DNA of 64,000 nt from Candidula unifasciata (taxonomy: Eukaryota > Mollusca > Gastropoda > Stylommatophora > Geomitridae). The first letter of the stretch is position 1. Each line of letters starts with the position of its first letter. Made by a program: the position numbers and the translations under genes. Shown one piece after another: positions 34,498 through 45,474 of the stretch. The notes under the pieces are model-generated. The model did not search any database and was not told the origin of the DNA. It saw nothing but the letters and a program-made list of their open reading frames with translations. Location: assembly GCA_905116865.2 (NCBI GenBank), contig CAJHNH020006902.1, positions 697,849 through 761,848 of the forward strand. The letters are read 5' to 3'.

Positions 34498-34746
34498 TTA
34501 AGTGGCATGGGGAGGAACAAGTTGCGATCCAGTGCTGGCACTAGCTATTGTCATGTCATCAAGGTGTAAAGTATCTTTAATGTTGTCGATCCATAATTTT
34601 TTTCGCGGCCGTCCTCTTGCTCTTGCAGCTGATCTTCTGAGATGTAGTGCCTGTGATGGTATTTGATGTTGCTGCATTCTAACGATATGGCCAAACCACC
34701 TGGTCTGCCGTTTCTCAATGAATCTGGTACAAGGTGTCGTTCCCAC
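34498..34746 (-). mobile_element. LINE tail fragment
   Basis: An 82-codon open frame with RWFGHIVRMQQHQIP, ARARGRPRKKLWIDNIKDTL and a short C-terminus. This is an RT ORF tail without catalytic domains. Confidence 0.75.
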
Positions 34747-34749
34747 AAT

Positions 34750-35650
34750 AATTTTGATAGTTTATTAACTACATCTCATGGTAAGGTTGGCGGCTTTTCT
34801 CAGGATCTTATCTCAGAAGTAGTGGTTTGGCGTACATGAGGCTCAGATAATGTTTAGAATCTTTCTTTGTGCTCACAGTTATGTTTGGATGTCTAGTGGT
34901 AATGGTTCTTGTTATAACTTTCATGATTTACGCTCGCAGACCATTTGTGATAAAACTGACTTTTTTTCAAGCTCCTTTTTAGTTCAATACAACTTTGAGA
35001 ATGGTGTTGACTCACTGGAGGCCAGTGTTGTCTCTTGAATGGGCTGTATAAGAGACAGACTTGCAGGACATGTTCTTCAGGTTGTGTGCCCAGTCCATAT
35101 GGGCACAGTGGTGAACTACTGAGATGAAGACTGTGTATAAGCTTATGTTCATGGATTTGGGGGAAGAGGTCCAGAAAGCTCAGGGATGTCTCTGCATTAT
35201 AAAGAGTGTGGTGCCCTCACAGGTACAGGCACAGTAACCACAAGTGGAATGTGCTCTGGTCTGCCTTAACCCAGACCCCACTAATGGGATTAAAGTTTGC
35301 TACAACCCAATGTCAGCCAACTACCACACTTTCTTAGTTTTTCTGTGAGACTAAAGACTGCAGTGTATACATCATTACCACATTGTTAATACAGAGCAGA
35401 GCTTTCCAAATTGTGTGCTGTGAACACAAGTGTCCACTGTAGCATAAAGGTTTGAGTCATGAATGTAAAGTGTTGAAACATAATAATCCGCACGTAATGT
35501 CTGGGCGTTAATGCCAACGTAAAATGCAATAAACTTGGATGCACACAGTGCAGTGCTAAAATGTTTTGAAGCAACTTCATGTCATATGTATATTCTTCTA
35601 TTTACATGTGCTTTTATATCAGCCACTGGCTTCAACCAAATCTCATACAT
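34750..35650. other. no recognisable gene
   Basis: Unique-looking sequence. ORFs of 62-64 codons have no motif. Confidence 0.4.
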
Positions 35651-35654
35651 TACT

Positions 35655-35880
35655 CTTCTTCACGCTCACCTGCTATAACCTTCAGCAGAAAGTGATGTTC
35701 ATTCGTCCACTTCTGGACTCCAATCCTCTTGCAAAATTTGTGTTGCATGCATGCACATTTGTTTGTATGCAGACTGTTGGGCCGATGTACTCTGTTAGTC
35801 GCTTTTACTACAGGCTTTTGGGTAGGCAGTGGATCTAATCAGGTTTTCCCCACAATGGGGCCCTGGAACCCCCATAGGGA
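35655..35880 (-). mobile_element. family B retroposon
   Basis: The plus strand reads CTTCTTCACGCTCACCTGCT, CATTCGTCCACTTCTGGACT, TTTGGGTAGGCAGTGGATCT and ATGGGGCCCTGGAACCCCCA. Confidence 0.75.
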
Positions 35881-35889
35881 TCATACACA

Positions 35890-36585
35890 CTCGATTATTT
35901 AGAAAACTAGTAGATTTAATTATTGTGTAGCAAAATTATATTTGTCTAAAAAAAACATGTCACCAATATGAAATGTTTGGAAAATGAAAACCCAGACACA
36001 GAGTTGTGATTGATGACACAAAAGGTAGCTACAGATAAGTGACGATATATTTATTACACTGGGGTTGACTTCACACTTCTTAAGGTCCAGCCAGATCCAT
36101 CTTCGAAACTGGGGGTCCACCCCAGAACCATTATCATCATGTGCCCTGCCCAGCAGCACAGATCTCTCCCCAGATCTCAATCTTGGTATTCTGAAGCACT
36201 TTCTCTAATGGTATTCGTCCATGCCATTGCCCCAGGCCATCAAGCATTGTCTTTCTTGGTCTGCATCTGCCTCTTCTACCCTGCTGTTCTCCAACACCTC
36301 TCTCATCACCAGACCCAGTAAAGAATAAAAAACCTCCAGAACTAGACTAGTCACACATGCAAACACAAACAAAAAGCCTGCCATTGCAAGGCAATAAGCC
36401 CAGAAAGCAATCTAGCGATAACTGCATCAACTATGACTCCAGTGAGTTTGTACACAGTTCTAAGATTCCCCTACTGTGAATGGATGGAAGGAGACTTGAG
36501 CACTTACGGTTTTGTTTTTAAGCAAAAAGGAAATCACTCATGCCTCAGTTTCACATGCTCAGATTTAACAAATATCAGAAGCAAC
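35890..36585. other. no recognisable feature
   Basis: An 86-codon minus ORF and 60-80-codon plus ORFs show no domain. Nothing supportable. Confidence 0.4.
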
Positions 36586-36589
36586 AGAT

Positions 36590-36830
36590 CTGCTTCTTTT
36601 ACATCATGTTCACCGGCTGTAAACTTCGGCGAAAAGCTCTGGTCATTCGCCCACTTCCCAGGAATTGAGTTTTGATCGCATATCCGTTTTACAGATCAGA
36701 CTTATTTATGTTCACATTGTTAGTTCCTTGGCCCACAGGCAGATGCCATCTGATTGTTAGTTCCTTGTCCCTCAGGCAGATGCGATCCGATTGTTAGTTC
36801 CTTGTCCCTCAGGTAGATGCAATCTGAATC
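36590..36830 (-). mobile_element. family B retroposon with internal triplication
   Basis: The 3' half is normal (CACCGGCTGTAAACTTC on plus). The block GTTAGTTCCTTGTCCCTCAG+GCAGATGCGAT then occurs three times in a row (36719-36830), about 38 bp each. The 5' part is missing. Confidence 0.65.
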
Positions 36831-37014
36831 AAAGGAAACAAGGATCCTATCCGCATTAGCCTATTGTTTGGGTTTACCCTGGAGTGGTCAGTCTTGACCA
36901 CAATAAGCCCTGGTCCTGGAGTACCACCATGTGTGGTTCAGCACCGCTGCATCCCAGAAGTCACTGATCAAATCTGAAGCAGCTGATTTATCCTTCTTCT
37001 ACTCCACATTCATC

Positions 37015-37310
37015 ATCATCAGTTCGCGTTATGCCTAGTGGCACATGAGGTTTTAGAGAGGACTTTCTATGCTTTCCTGTCCTGTGCAATCTTCAGTGCA
37101 GTTTTCCATGTCAAAGATGCCGCACTCAGGTCACTTTCCATCGTTCGTCTCCATGTTGTTTCTGGGCACCCCCGTTTTCTCTTTCCCTCTGGTGTCCATG
37201 TGAGAGCTGTTTTGGCGGGTATATCAGGATTCATTCTCATAACGTGGCCAAGCCATTTCCATCTTCTCTTGGTTATCATACTGTCTAAAGTTTCTTGGTT
37301 TGTGACTTGA
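37015..37310 (-). mobile_element. LINE RT C-terminal fragment
   Basis: An open frame with TKRRWKWLGHVMRMNPDIPA, KRKRGCPETTWRRTMESDL and KIAQDRKAWKVLSKTSCATR. This is a complete RT-ORF end of a common animal LINE type. No catalytic domain. Confidence 0.8.
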
Positions 37311-37311
37311 A

Positions 37312-37785
37312 GTAGTACTCCACATTCAACGGTTGTAAACTCTGGTGAAAAGTTCTGGTTTTTCATCAATCTCTGGACCTTAGTCTTGTTCCAAACCAGT
37401 GTTGAATGAACATCCGTTTTACAGATGATCTGACATATCTGTATGCAGATTGTTGGTTCCTTGCTTCTCAGGCAGATGCACTCCAACTTTGAAGGAAGCC
37501 CCCAGTTAGTTGCCTCTTACGACATGCTTTTGGAAAGTTAAGTTAGTTGTGTGTTCTTTACAGACTATTGCAGAACCAACCACAGCATTTTTTATTTTAC
37601 TTTTGTGGTTTTTCTAGGCATATTCTGTGTAGTTTGCCATTGCTTTATGAACGGTCAGTACTGTCGAAACCGATGGAAGACAAATCGTCCGCAGCTAGGA
37701 TCAAACCCGGCCCCTGACATTATGAAGCATGTGGGTCTATTCTTGTTTTCACCACAGTGGGACCCCTAGAGCCACATGGGGAAGA
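37312..37785 (-). mobile_element. family B retroposon split by an insertion
   Basis: The 3' part is 37312-37533 (ACGGTTGTAAACTCTGG to GACATGCTTTTGG on plus). The 5' part resumes at 37731 with TGGGTCTATTCTTGTTTTC. The ~195 bp between carries GGATCAAACCCGG, a reverse B box, suggesting a SINE insertion. Confidence 0.6.
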
Positions 37786-37817
37786 TTTAGCATAATTATA
37801 CTTCACTATCTATAATA

Positions 37818-38098
37818 AGTCTTCCCCCGTGCGGGTTCCGGGGCCCTCTATGGGAAAAACAAGAATAGACCCACTGCCTACCCAAAAGCATGTCGTAATA
37901 GTCGACTAATTGGGAGCTTCCTTCGAAGTGGGAGTGCATCTGCCTGAGAGGCAAGGAACCAACAGTCTGCTTACAGATCTGCCAAACTGATGCACACACT
38001 ACACTCAGGTTCTGGAACAGGACTGCAGTCCAGAAGTGACCGAACAACCAGAACTTTCCACCGGAGTTTACAGCCAGTGAACGCGAAGAAGACGAAGA
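37818..38098 (+). mobile_element. family B retroposon, near full length
   Basis: Begins CGTGCGGGTTCCGGGGCCCT and ends CAGCCAGTGAACGCGAAGAA followed by GACGAAGAAGAAAA. One of the best-preserved copies, with 1240-1530 and 52725-53010. Confidence 0.85.
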
Positions 38099-38174
38099 AG
38101 AAAATAAGTATGATTTTTTAAAAAATAAGCTTATATTAGATTAACAGTTTACAAGTTAGAAATGATATTATCAG

Positions 38175-38340
38175 ACAGACTGTAGGAATACCATTAAGAA
38201 AAAGAAGTTCAAATGATTTGGTCATCTAGTAAGAATGCAGCTAGAAAAGCTACTAACGCAGACACTAAACATGAAAAGATATGAAGTGAAAGCAAGAGGC
38301 CGCTCTAGGAGAATATGGATTGATGACATTAAAAAGCTTC
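38175..38340 (+). mobile_element. LINE tail fragment
   Basis: The frame from 38235 reads MKRYEVKARGRSRRIWIDDI then KKLLHQH. The upstream FxWSSSKNAA-type frames are broken. Confidence 0.6.
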
Positions 38341-38555
38341 TACATCAACACAGAACAACAACACTACCAACAACAGACAAAATCTGGCAGATGTTCCCAC
38401 CACTTTCATCCATAAACATGAAGCGTGAGTATATCCATCTGCTTGTTTATTCTACCTCTGTGAGTAAATATTCACCCACAGCTGTACGGTTTTTCTGTCA
38501 TTTTTGTCTAGGCCAAGGTTAAAAACAAAAGAAAAGTTATTCACTGCGAATATAT

Positions 38556-41500
38556 TTATAGTTTTTCTGCTTCATGCATCTGTTTGTGAGCTTTCGCCTT
38601 ATGACGCTGAGAGAATCTTTTCCCACATATATCACATTTGTAAGGTTTCTCTCCCGTATGGACCACTTTGTGTTCTTTCAGAGTGCTTGAATGAGGATAC
38701 GCCTTACCACACACATCACATTTGAAAGGTCTCTCTCTCGTATGAGTTCTTTCATGCACTTGAAGATTTTTACGATAAAAAAACGATGCTCCACAATATT
38801 CACATACACAGGGTTTGATTCCAGTGTGGATTATTTTGTGCTGCTCTAGCCCGTACGAGTTAGGAAATGCTGCGGTACAAACATCACATTTGTGTGGTGT
38901 CTCTCCTGTGTGAACCATTTTATGATTTTTCAGCTGATACCTATAATTAAACGATTTGTTGCAGGCGTCGCATGCGTATGGTTTCTTTTCTGAATGATGT
39001 TTTGTGTGCTCCCTCAAGTGCTGCTTCAGCATTCGAAAGTAAGAAAATTTTGCACCGCAGTCGTCACATCTGTACCGCTTCTCTTTGGTGTGCATTAACC
39101 TGTGCATTCTCAGAGACTGTTTATGAGAAAACAACGCATGACAATCCTGACATTTGTAACGTTTCTGTCTTGCATGAGTTCTTGTGTGCACGTCTAATGT
39201 ACTACTTTCAGAAAACACTGCACCAAAAGCATCGTCTTTGACCAGTTTCTCTTCAGTATGGGCCATTTCATGGACTTTTAAATTATGCACATAAGAAAAT
39301 GCTTTATCGCAAAACTGGCATCGGTGGGGTTTCTCCACTTTGTGGATTTTCTTGTGCTCTCTTAAGTGGCAAAGTTCTGAAAATTCTTCGCCGCAAATGT
39401 AACACATACAAGATCTTAACCCTGTGTGGCTTGTTTTATGTGTATCTAAAGTTGTTTGAAAACAGAATGCTGCATCACAAATATCACATTTGTAAGGTTT
39501 CTCTCCAGTATGCATATTTCTGTGGGTTTTCAATGCTTTCTTCGAAGTAAATGCAGCAGCGCAAACATCACATTTGTAAGGTTGCTCTTTTGAATGAATT
39601 CTTTTGTGCGCGGCTAGGTAAGTAGTTTTAAAAAATATCTCACCACAAACATCACAGCTATAAGATTTCTTTTCTGTGTGCATACTTTTATGGTTAATCA
39701 AAGTCCTTTTATATGAAAATTCTGCACCACACACATCACATTTGTAAGATTTCTTTCCAGTGTGAATACTTTTGTGGCTAGTCAGAGTCCTTTTGTAAGA
39801 AAACGCCGCACCACAAACGTCACATTTGTAAGGTTTATTTCCCGTATGGATCATCTGTCTATGAACACTCAAGGATGTTTTATATGAAAACCCGGCACCA
39901 CAAACTTCACATATGAAAGGTTTCTCCCCCGTATGGATGACTTTGTGTTGACCTAGAGAACCCGAGCTGGCAAATGATGCACCACAATCATCACATTTGT
40001 ACGATTTCTTTCCGGTATTGGTTCTTTTGTGTGCTGTCAGTTTAAACATATTATAAAATGGTTTTTCTCCTGAGTGATTGAGTTTGTGCCTTTTCAAAGT
40101 TTCTTTATGAGAATATGCTGCCCCACAATCGTCACATTTGTAAGGTTTCTCTCCCGTGTGTGTTAATTTGTGTGCTTTCAGCTGACACATATAAAAGAAT
40201 GCTTTGGTGCAAATTTCACAATTCAGAAGTTTCTCCTTTGTGTGTATCTTCGTGTGCGATCTCAGTCTGCGACTATCAAAAAATGCAGCACCACAAATGT
40301 TGCATTTGTGCAGTTTTTCTTGTGTGTGGGTATGTTTGTGACTGGTCAAAGCATCTTTATAAGCAAATGCTGCACTACAAACATCACACTTGTAATGTTT
40401 CTCTCCCGTGTGAGTTCTTTTATGTCCATTCAGTTGATACCTATATGAAAACGCTTTGTCGCAAATTTCACATTCGAAAAGTTTCTCTTGCACATGGATT
40501 CGTGAGTGCCATACCAGCCTACGATTATCTATAAATGAAGCCTCACAAATACCACATTTGTAAGATTTTTCTTCCGTGTGGGTACGTTTGTGGTCATTCA
40601 AAGTTTCTTCATAAAAGAATGCTGCATCGCAATCATCACATTTGTAAGGTTTCTCTTCTGTGTGAGTACGTTTGTGATTATTCAAAGTTTCTTCATAAGA
40701 AAAATCTGCACCACAAATGTCACATTTGTGAGGCTTCTCTCCTGTGTGGATACTTTCATGGTTAAACAAAGTCTTCTTATAAGCAAATGATGCACCACAA
40801 ACATCACATTTATAAGGTTTCGAGTGAATTTTTTTGTGTGCCGCTAGGAGGGAACTATGAGCAAATGCTGCATCACAAATATCACATTTGCAAGGTTTCT
40901 CTCCCGTGTGAGTTCTCTTGTGAACTGTTAGTTGATACATATAAGAAAACGCTTTGTCACAAATTTCACAACTGAAAGGTTTTTCATGTTTATGGGTTCT
41001 TGCGTGCGATTTCAATTTTTGATATTCCGAAAATTCATAATCACAAACATCGCATTGTAAACTTTCTCTCCTGTATGGATCACCCCATGTTTTTTTAAGG
41101 AAGCCTTATGAGAAAATGCAGCGCCGCAAACATCACATTTGTGCTCTTTCTTCTCCACATGGATTTTTTTGTGCGTCCTAAGGTGTGTAATTTTAGAAAA
41201 TGCTGCGCCACAAGCATCACACTTGAAACGCATTGTTTCTTCATACAGTGCTCGAGGTTGTGTTACAAAAGGTGTTTGGTCATAATTACGTATATCAAAT
41301 TCCTCACCCGTAATATCATATGTGCGATCATGACCAAAGTTTGCATACGTATGATCATGACTTAAGTGCAGATTATCATTCACCTCTAAGGTATTAATGC
41401 CATATGTGTTAAGTCCCTGTACTCTCCATAGAGTTTCAGTCAATCTGATATCTGCTGCATCTGTGACATCCCTACTATCAAACTCACTCAGATTCTGATC

Positions 41501-42243
41501 CGAGTTTACACAATAATCTTCATCCTGTAAACATACATTGCTGACATTCGGTTTCATTGCACTGTCCACCTGTACCGTACAACAGCTCATCAAAAGTGCT
41601 GACATTGTCTCTCTGGATTTGGCATTCTCATATAAAACTAATTGTTCATAATCTGTTCCCAGGTGACCATCTTCCATCTCTGACTCTACCTGAACCGTCT
41701 GTCTGGGTCGGGTATTCTCAAGCTCAACTAACTGGTCCTGATCTGTTCCCAGGTGAGCACCTTCCATCTCTGACTCTACCTGCACTGTCTGTCTGGGTTT
41801 GGTATTCTCAAGCTCAACTAAGTGGTCCTGATCTGTTCCCAGGTGAGCATCTTCCATCTCTGACTCTACCTGCACTGTTTGTCTGGGTTTGGTATTCTCA
41901 AGCTCAACTAACTGGTCCTGATCTGTTCCCAGGTGAGCATCTTCCATCTCTGACTCTACCTGCACTGTTTGTCTGGGTTTGGTATTCTCAAGCTCAACTA
42001 ACTGGTCCTGATCTGTTCCCAGGTGAGCACCTTCCATCTCTGACTCTACCTGCACTGTCTGTCTGGGTTTGGTATTCTCAAGCTCAACTAAGTGGTCCTG
42101 ATCTGTTCCCAGGTGAGCATCTTCCATCTCTGACTCTACCTGCACTGTCTGTCTGGTATTCTCAAGCTCAACTAACTGATCCTGATCTGTTCCCAGGTAA
42201 GCATCTTCCATGTCAGCTGACATCAGCGGGTAAACACTGGTTT
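38556..42243 (-). CDS. ZNF-B finger exon: large C2H2 zinc-finger protein, one frameshift
   Basis: The exon begins after the acceptor CTCTGTTTCAG| at 42244 in phase 1 (AA-ACC-AGT) and ends at a stop at 38556. Its N-terminal ~210 residues are an acidic tandem repeat of 30 residues (see 41640-42200). About 120 further acidic residues follow, then two fingers, then a broken one. At 41055-41056 the Lys codon after HTGEKVY has only two A's, a 1-base deletion, which splits the exon into a 5' frame (to 41012) and a 3' frame. The 3' frame resumes in the same finger and carries about 27 more good fingers to the end, plus two degenerate ones (YNMFKL...KRTN and LVKDDAFGAVF, lacking metal ligands). In total there are about 30 fingers with TGEKP-type linkers. 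The protein is probably a nuclear DNA-binding regulator. The lesion could be a pseudogene mutation or an assembly error. Confidence 0.85.
41640..42200 (-). repeat. coding 90-bp tandem repeat in ZNF-B
   Basis: Six good units and a seventh degenerate one of MEDAHLGTDQDQLVELENTK+PRQTVQVESE; the first unit lacks two residues. Unit types run DAY-Q, DAH-H, GAH-Q, DAH-Q, DAH-H, GAH-Q, DGH, so a three-unit block looks recently duplicated. All steps keep the frame. The 234-codon plus ORF opposite it is a shadow. Confidence 0.9.
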
Positions 42244-42534
42244 CTGAAACAGAGAAAATAGGACATACAAGATAATCATATTGTAATGAACTTTTTAGCA
42301 CTCTAGACGCACAAGAAAGCAGCAGAGACAGGAAGTCAAATTCTTCTTCTGCTGTTTATCCCCCAAAGGAGGATTGGCCCTCAACCAAATCACACACAAA
42401 ATATTCTATACTCTGCTATTGTATGCAGCTCACTCTAGGTCCTTCTTATCTTTTTCTCATACCGGTTCTTTGAAGTAAAAAAACATGGGTTGATCCACAC
42501 AGTAGAGAAACTCTCCTTGTGTTTTTTGGTCTGC

Positions 42535-42665
42535 CTTTGTTTCAACATTAGACAACATAAGTCTGAAAACTACAGTCACCATCAAGGATCAAACTGGCCG
42601 AATGCAGATGGTGGCACCCTGCTGCAGGAACCAGTACGCTTCAACGCTTGGCCAACTAGACAACA
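42535..42665 (-). mobile_element. tRNA-headed SINE (TTATGTTGTCTA family)
   Basis: The reverse complement has TAGTTGGCCAAGCGTTGAAG (A box) and CAGTTTGATCC (weak B box). GGTGACTGTAG and then TTATGTTGTCTA are shared with 49365-49495. Confidence 0.6.
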
Positions 42666-42684
42666 CAGTTTACTTCAATGCATG

Positions 42685-42985
42685 CCATTTGTATATACTG
42701 CATTCCTCGTGTGGGTACCAGACACCCATTTTGGGGTTTACAAAAATTATTTCACTGCCCCTATAACAAGTATGTTGTAAAAGGTAACTAATTAGGGAAT
42801 TTTCTCCAAAGTTGGAGCATATCTGCCTGAGGGGTGAGAGGAACCAACAGTCTGCAAACAAATGAGCCGATCCGTCAAACAGTTACGCAAGCAAAATTCA
42901 ATCTCTGGAACAAGCCTAAAAGTTCAGAAGTAAACAGAACAAGCAGAACTTTCTGCCAGAGTTTACAGCCAGTGAGTGCCCTAAT
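42685..42985 (+). mobile_element. family B retroposon, diverged
   Basis: CGTGTGGGTACCAGACACCC, GGAACCAACAGTCTGCAAAC and GAGTTTACAGCCAGTGAGTG in the right order. In the ZNF-B intron. Confidence 0.7.
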
Positions 42986-42999
42986 AAATGATCTTCTAA

Positions 43000-43304
43000 C
43001 TCATACCTGTTAGGGAGGCAGTGGGTTTAATCTTTCCCCCTCCAAAATGCAGCCCTGGAGCCCACAGGAAGAAAACTTTACACATAAACAGTGTGATACT
43101 GGTTACACAAAAAAGTCACAAGGTATGATTAAACAATTGGAGCCCACAGGAAGAAAACTTTACACATAAACAGTGTGATACTGGTTACACAAAAAAGTCA
43201 CAAGGTATGATTAAACAATTGGAGCCCACAGGAAGAAAACTTTACACATAAACAGTGTGATACTGGTTACACAAAAAAGTCACAAAGTATGACTATACAA
43301 ATGG
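43000..43304. repeat. 82-bp unit in three copies, seeded by a family B fragment
   Basis: A family B end (minus, 43000-43066, ...GGCAGTGGGTTTAA to CCCTGGAGCCCACAGG) is followed by GGAGCCCACAGGAAGAAAAC at 43057, 43139 and 43221. The three copies are almost identical, indicating recent duplication. Confidence 0.85.
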
Positions 43305-43469
43305 TAGCCTCAGCTGAACATAATGTTGTTGTAGATTCGTCTTGATTGGCCTTTAAATAGAGCATAAATAACTAAAGGCCACACGAGCTGTCTCTGTAAG
43401 ATCACTAAGAACACAAGAAGGAACAGGGTTTGAATACCAGCATTAGAGAGAAAGTTGGAATAAGACACG

Positions 43470-43555
43470 CATGTATAGATTATACTGACAGACAAAGAAT
43501 GAAATCGTTCAACCATATAGTAAGAATGCAGCCATACCAACTGCATATGTGATTT
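43470..43555 (+). mobile_element. LINE tail remnant
   Basis: The frame TDRQRMKSFNHIVRMQPYQL resembles the 'RxxWFGHIVRMxxxxLP' segment of the LINE tails. Short and decayed. Confidence 0.45.
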
Positions 43556-43669
43556 TTTTTTTACAGCAGAACATCTCAGTCAGAGGAAGAAGGGACAATT
43601 AAGACAGAGAAGGACAAATAGTGTAGCTAAAACCTGCAAACAGATAAACAAATCCACCTGAGATGCGCA

Positions 43670-44335
43670 AGACAAGTACAGAAAACAACAACACTGGGCT
43701 ACGACCTGGTATCAGACGATAAAACCATGGCACTGGGCTACGACCTGGTATCAGACGACAAAACCATGGCACTGGGCTACGACCTGGTATCAGTGTGACG
43801 ACAAAACCAAGCACTGGGCTACCACCTGGTATCAGTAAGATGACAAAATCAAGGCACTGGGCTACCAACTGGCATCAGTGAGACGACAAAACCATGGCAC
43901 TGGGCTACCAACTGGCATCAGTGAGACGACAAAACCATGGCACTGGGCTACGACCTGGTATCAGACGACAAAACCATGGCACTGGGCTACGACCTGGTAT
44001 CAGACGACAAAACCATGGCACTGGGCTACGACCTGGTATCAGACGACAAAACCATGGCACTGGGCTACGACCTGGTATCAGACGACAAAACCATGGCACT
44101 GGGCTACGACCTGGTATCAGACGACAAAACCATGGCACTGGGCTACGACCTGGTATCAGATGACAAAACCATGGCACTGGGCTACGACCTGGTATCAGAC
44201 GACAAAACCATGGCACTGGGCTACCACCTGGTATCAGTGAGACGACAAAACCAAGCACTGGGCTACCACCTGGTATCAGTAAGATGACAAAATCAAGGCA
44301 CTGGGCTACCAACTGGCATCAGTGAGATGACAAAA
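43670..44335. repeat. 39-bp minisatellite, same core as the 19.2-kb array, opposite strand
   Basis: The unit is GGCACTGGGCTACGACCTGG+TATCAGACGACAAAACCAT, about 16 copies. Longer variants (TCAGTGAGACGACAAAACC) sit at both ends. Its reverse complement shares GTCGTCT...CTGATACCAGG...GTAGCCCAGTG with 19180-20096. It lies in the ZNF-B intron. Confidence 0.95.
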
Positions 44336-44540
44336 GAAGAAGCCCCTAAACAGGCAGTTCGAACATTGTGTTGTGGCTTACAGCTAGGATGTGATATCTG
44401 TGCCTTTCGGTCCAATTACATCCAATTTCAGCAATTCCTTATTTGGTCACCTTTTAAGACATGCTTGTCGAGAACAGTGTGTCGATTCTTTTCTCCCTAG
44501 AAATCAGTCCCTGGAATTGACTTTTTGTAGACAACATTAC

Positions 44541-44582
44541 TATGACCCCCCCCCCCCCCCCCCCCTTAAAAAAAAAAAAAAC
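44541..44582. repeat. poly-C then poly-A run
   Basis: About 20 C's, then T's and about 14 A's, 35 bp from the donor of the ZNF-B acidic exon. Confidence 0.9.
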
Positions 44583-44615
44583 TACCTAAATATTCATAGG
44601 TTTATGTATAATTAC

Positions 44616-44784
44616 CTGTCACATCACAGGATAAATCAGTTGGTATCATCCATAAATCAGGTGGGTTTGTGTGTGAATCTGGCGGTTTTATTTCTTTGAT
44701 GTCTATCAAATCTTTCTGGTCTCTGCTGTCACACTGACTGATACCTACGAGATCATCATCACTGTTGCTGTTTAGAGAATATTC
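44616..44784 (-). CDS. ZNF-B acidic exon
   Basis: The acceptor CTGCTGTTTCAG| is at 44785 and the donor GATGTGACAG|GTAATT at 44616/44615. The length of 169 bp enters in phase 0 and leaves in phase 1; the terminal G plus AA of the finger exon (42243) gives Glu. The frame EYSLNSNSDDDLVGISQCDS, then KEIKPPDSHTNPP and DLSCDVT, is acidic and free of stops. It parallels the ZNF-A exon at 28445 and the ZNF-C exon at 58916. There is no known domain. Likely a regulatory segment ahead of the fingers. Confidence 0.7.
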
Positions 44785-45029
44785 CTGAAACAGCAGACAT
44801 GCATTTAGTGACAGGTTTTGGGAACACATGCAAACAAATAGATATACAATATAGGTAAACAGTAACAAACACCTGGGAGAGAACAAAAAACAGACACTGA
44901 CAGCTTTGATGTTGGCACCTGTTCATCATTCCAGACGACAGGGGTCCCCTTTTCTGTAGGGAGGCATACAATTTTGTTTTGTGTCTGTGATTTTAATTTG
45001 TTCCTCAGACAGAAAAAAAATCATCGGTT

Positions 45030-45115
45030 CATTACGAAGGATCAAACCCACACTTCCTTGATGAGTTGATGAGAGCCTGGTGCTCTAACCACTTGGCTAG
45101 CTGATTCCCTCTTTT
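45030..45115 (-). mobile_element. tRNA-like SINE head
   Basis: The reverse complement TCAGCTAGCCAAGTGGTTAG (A box) and GTGTGGGTTTGATCC (B box) are at tRNA spacing. The body is not clear. Confidence 0.55.
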
Positions 45116-45145
45116 TTTTAAAAATGGTTTTCCCTTCCAGGATGG

Positions 45146-45415
45146 CAGTAAAAGTAAAGGACCCTTTTCCTGTGCCTTTGGGCGTATTTGTATAGGGCTA
45201 GACTTGTTTTTTACAGAGTAAGGGACATTTGGTGGGTGATGTGGTCAGCATCACGCCGACGGCCTTTACTTCCCAGGACTACCTGCTACCCACTCAAGGC
45301 TGGGTCGATCTGGGAGTCAAGGTCATTTTTGAAAAGAGTCCGGACCCAAACCCACGACCTTCCGATCCGCAGGTGAGCCTCTAGCCGCTAGACCACTGCG
45401 GCTGCCAAGGATTGC
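45146..45415 (-). mobile_element. tRNA-derived SINE, CTTTACTTT-ended family, full-length
   Basis: The reverse complement starts CGCAGTGGTCTAGCGGCTAG, has GGTCGTGGGTTTGGGTCC, and ends CCTTTACTTTTAC. Close to 5605-5888. Confidence 0.8.
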
Positions 45416-45474
45416 AGTATGTAGGGTTGAAATCTCTAGGATGAGAATCAAACAGCTGCCAATCGCAGAAGCCC

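Noticed and set aside
41557..42261. 234-codon plus-strand ORF
   Set aside because: Antisense shadow of the 90-bp coding repeat of ZNF-B, which has phase-matched splice signals on the minus strand.
43878..44312. ORFs of KPWHWATTWYQ or SPVPWFCRLIPGR type
   Set aside because: Artefacts of the 39-bp minisatellite.
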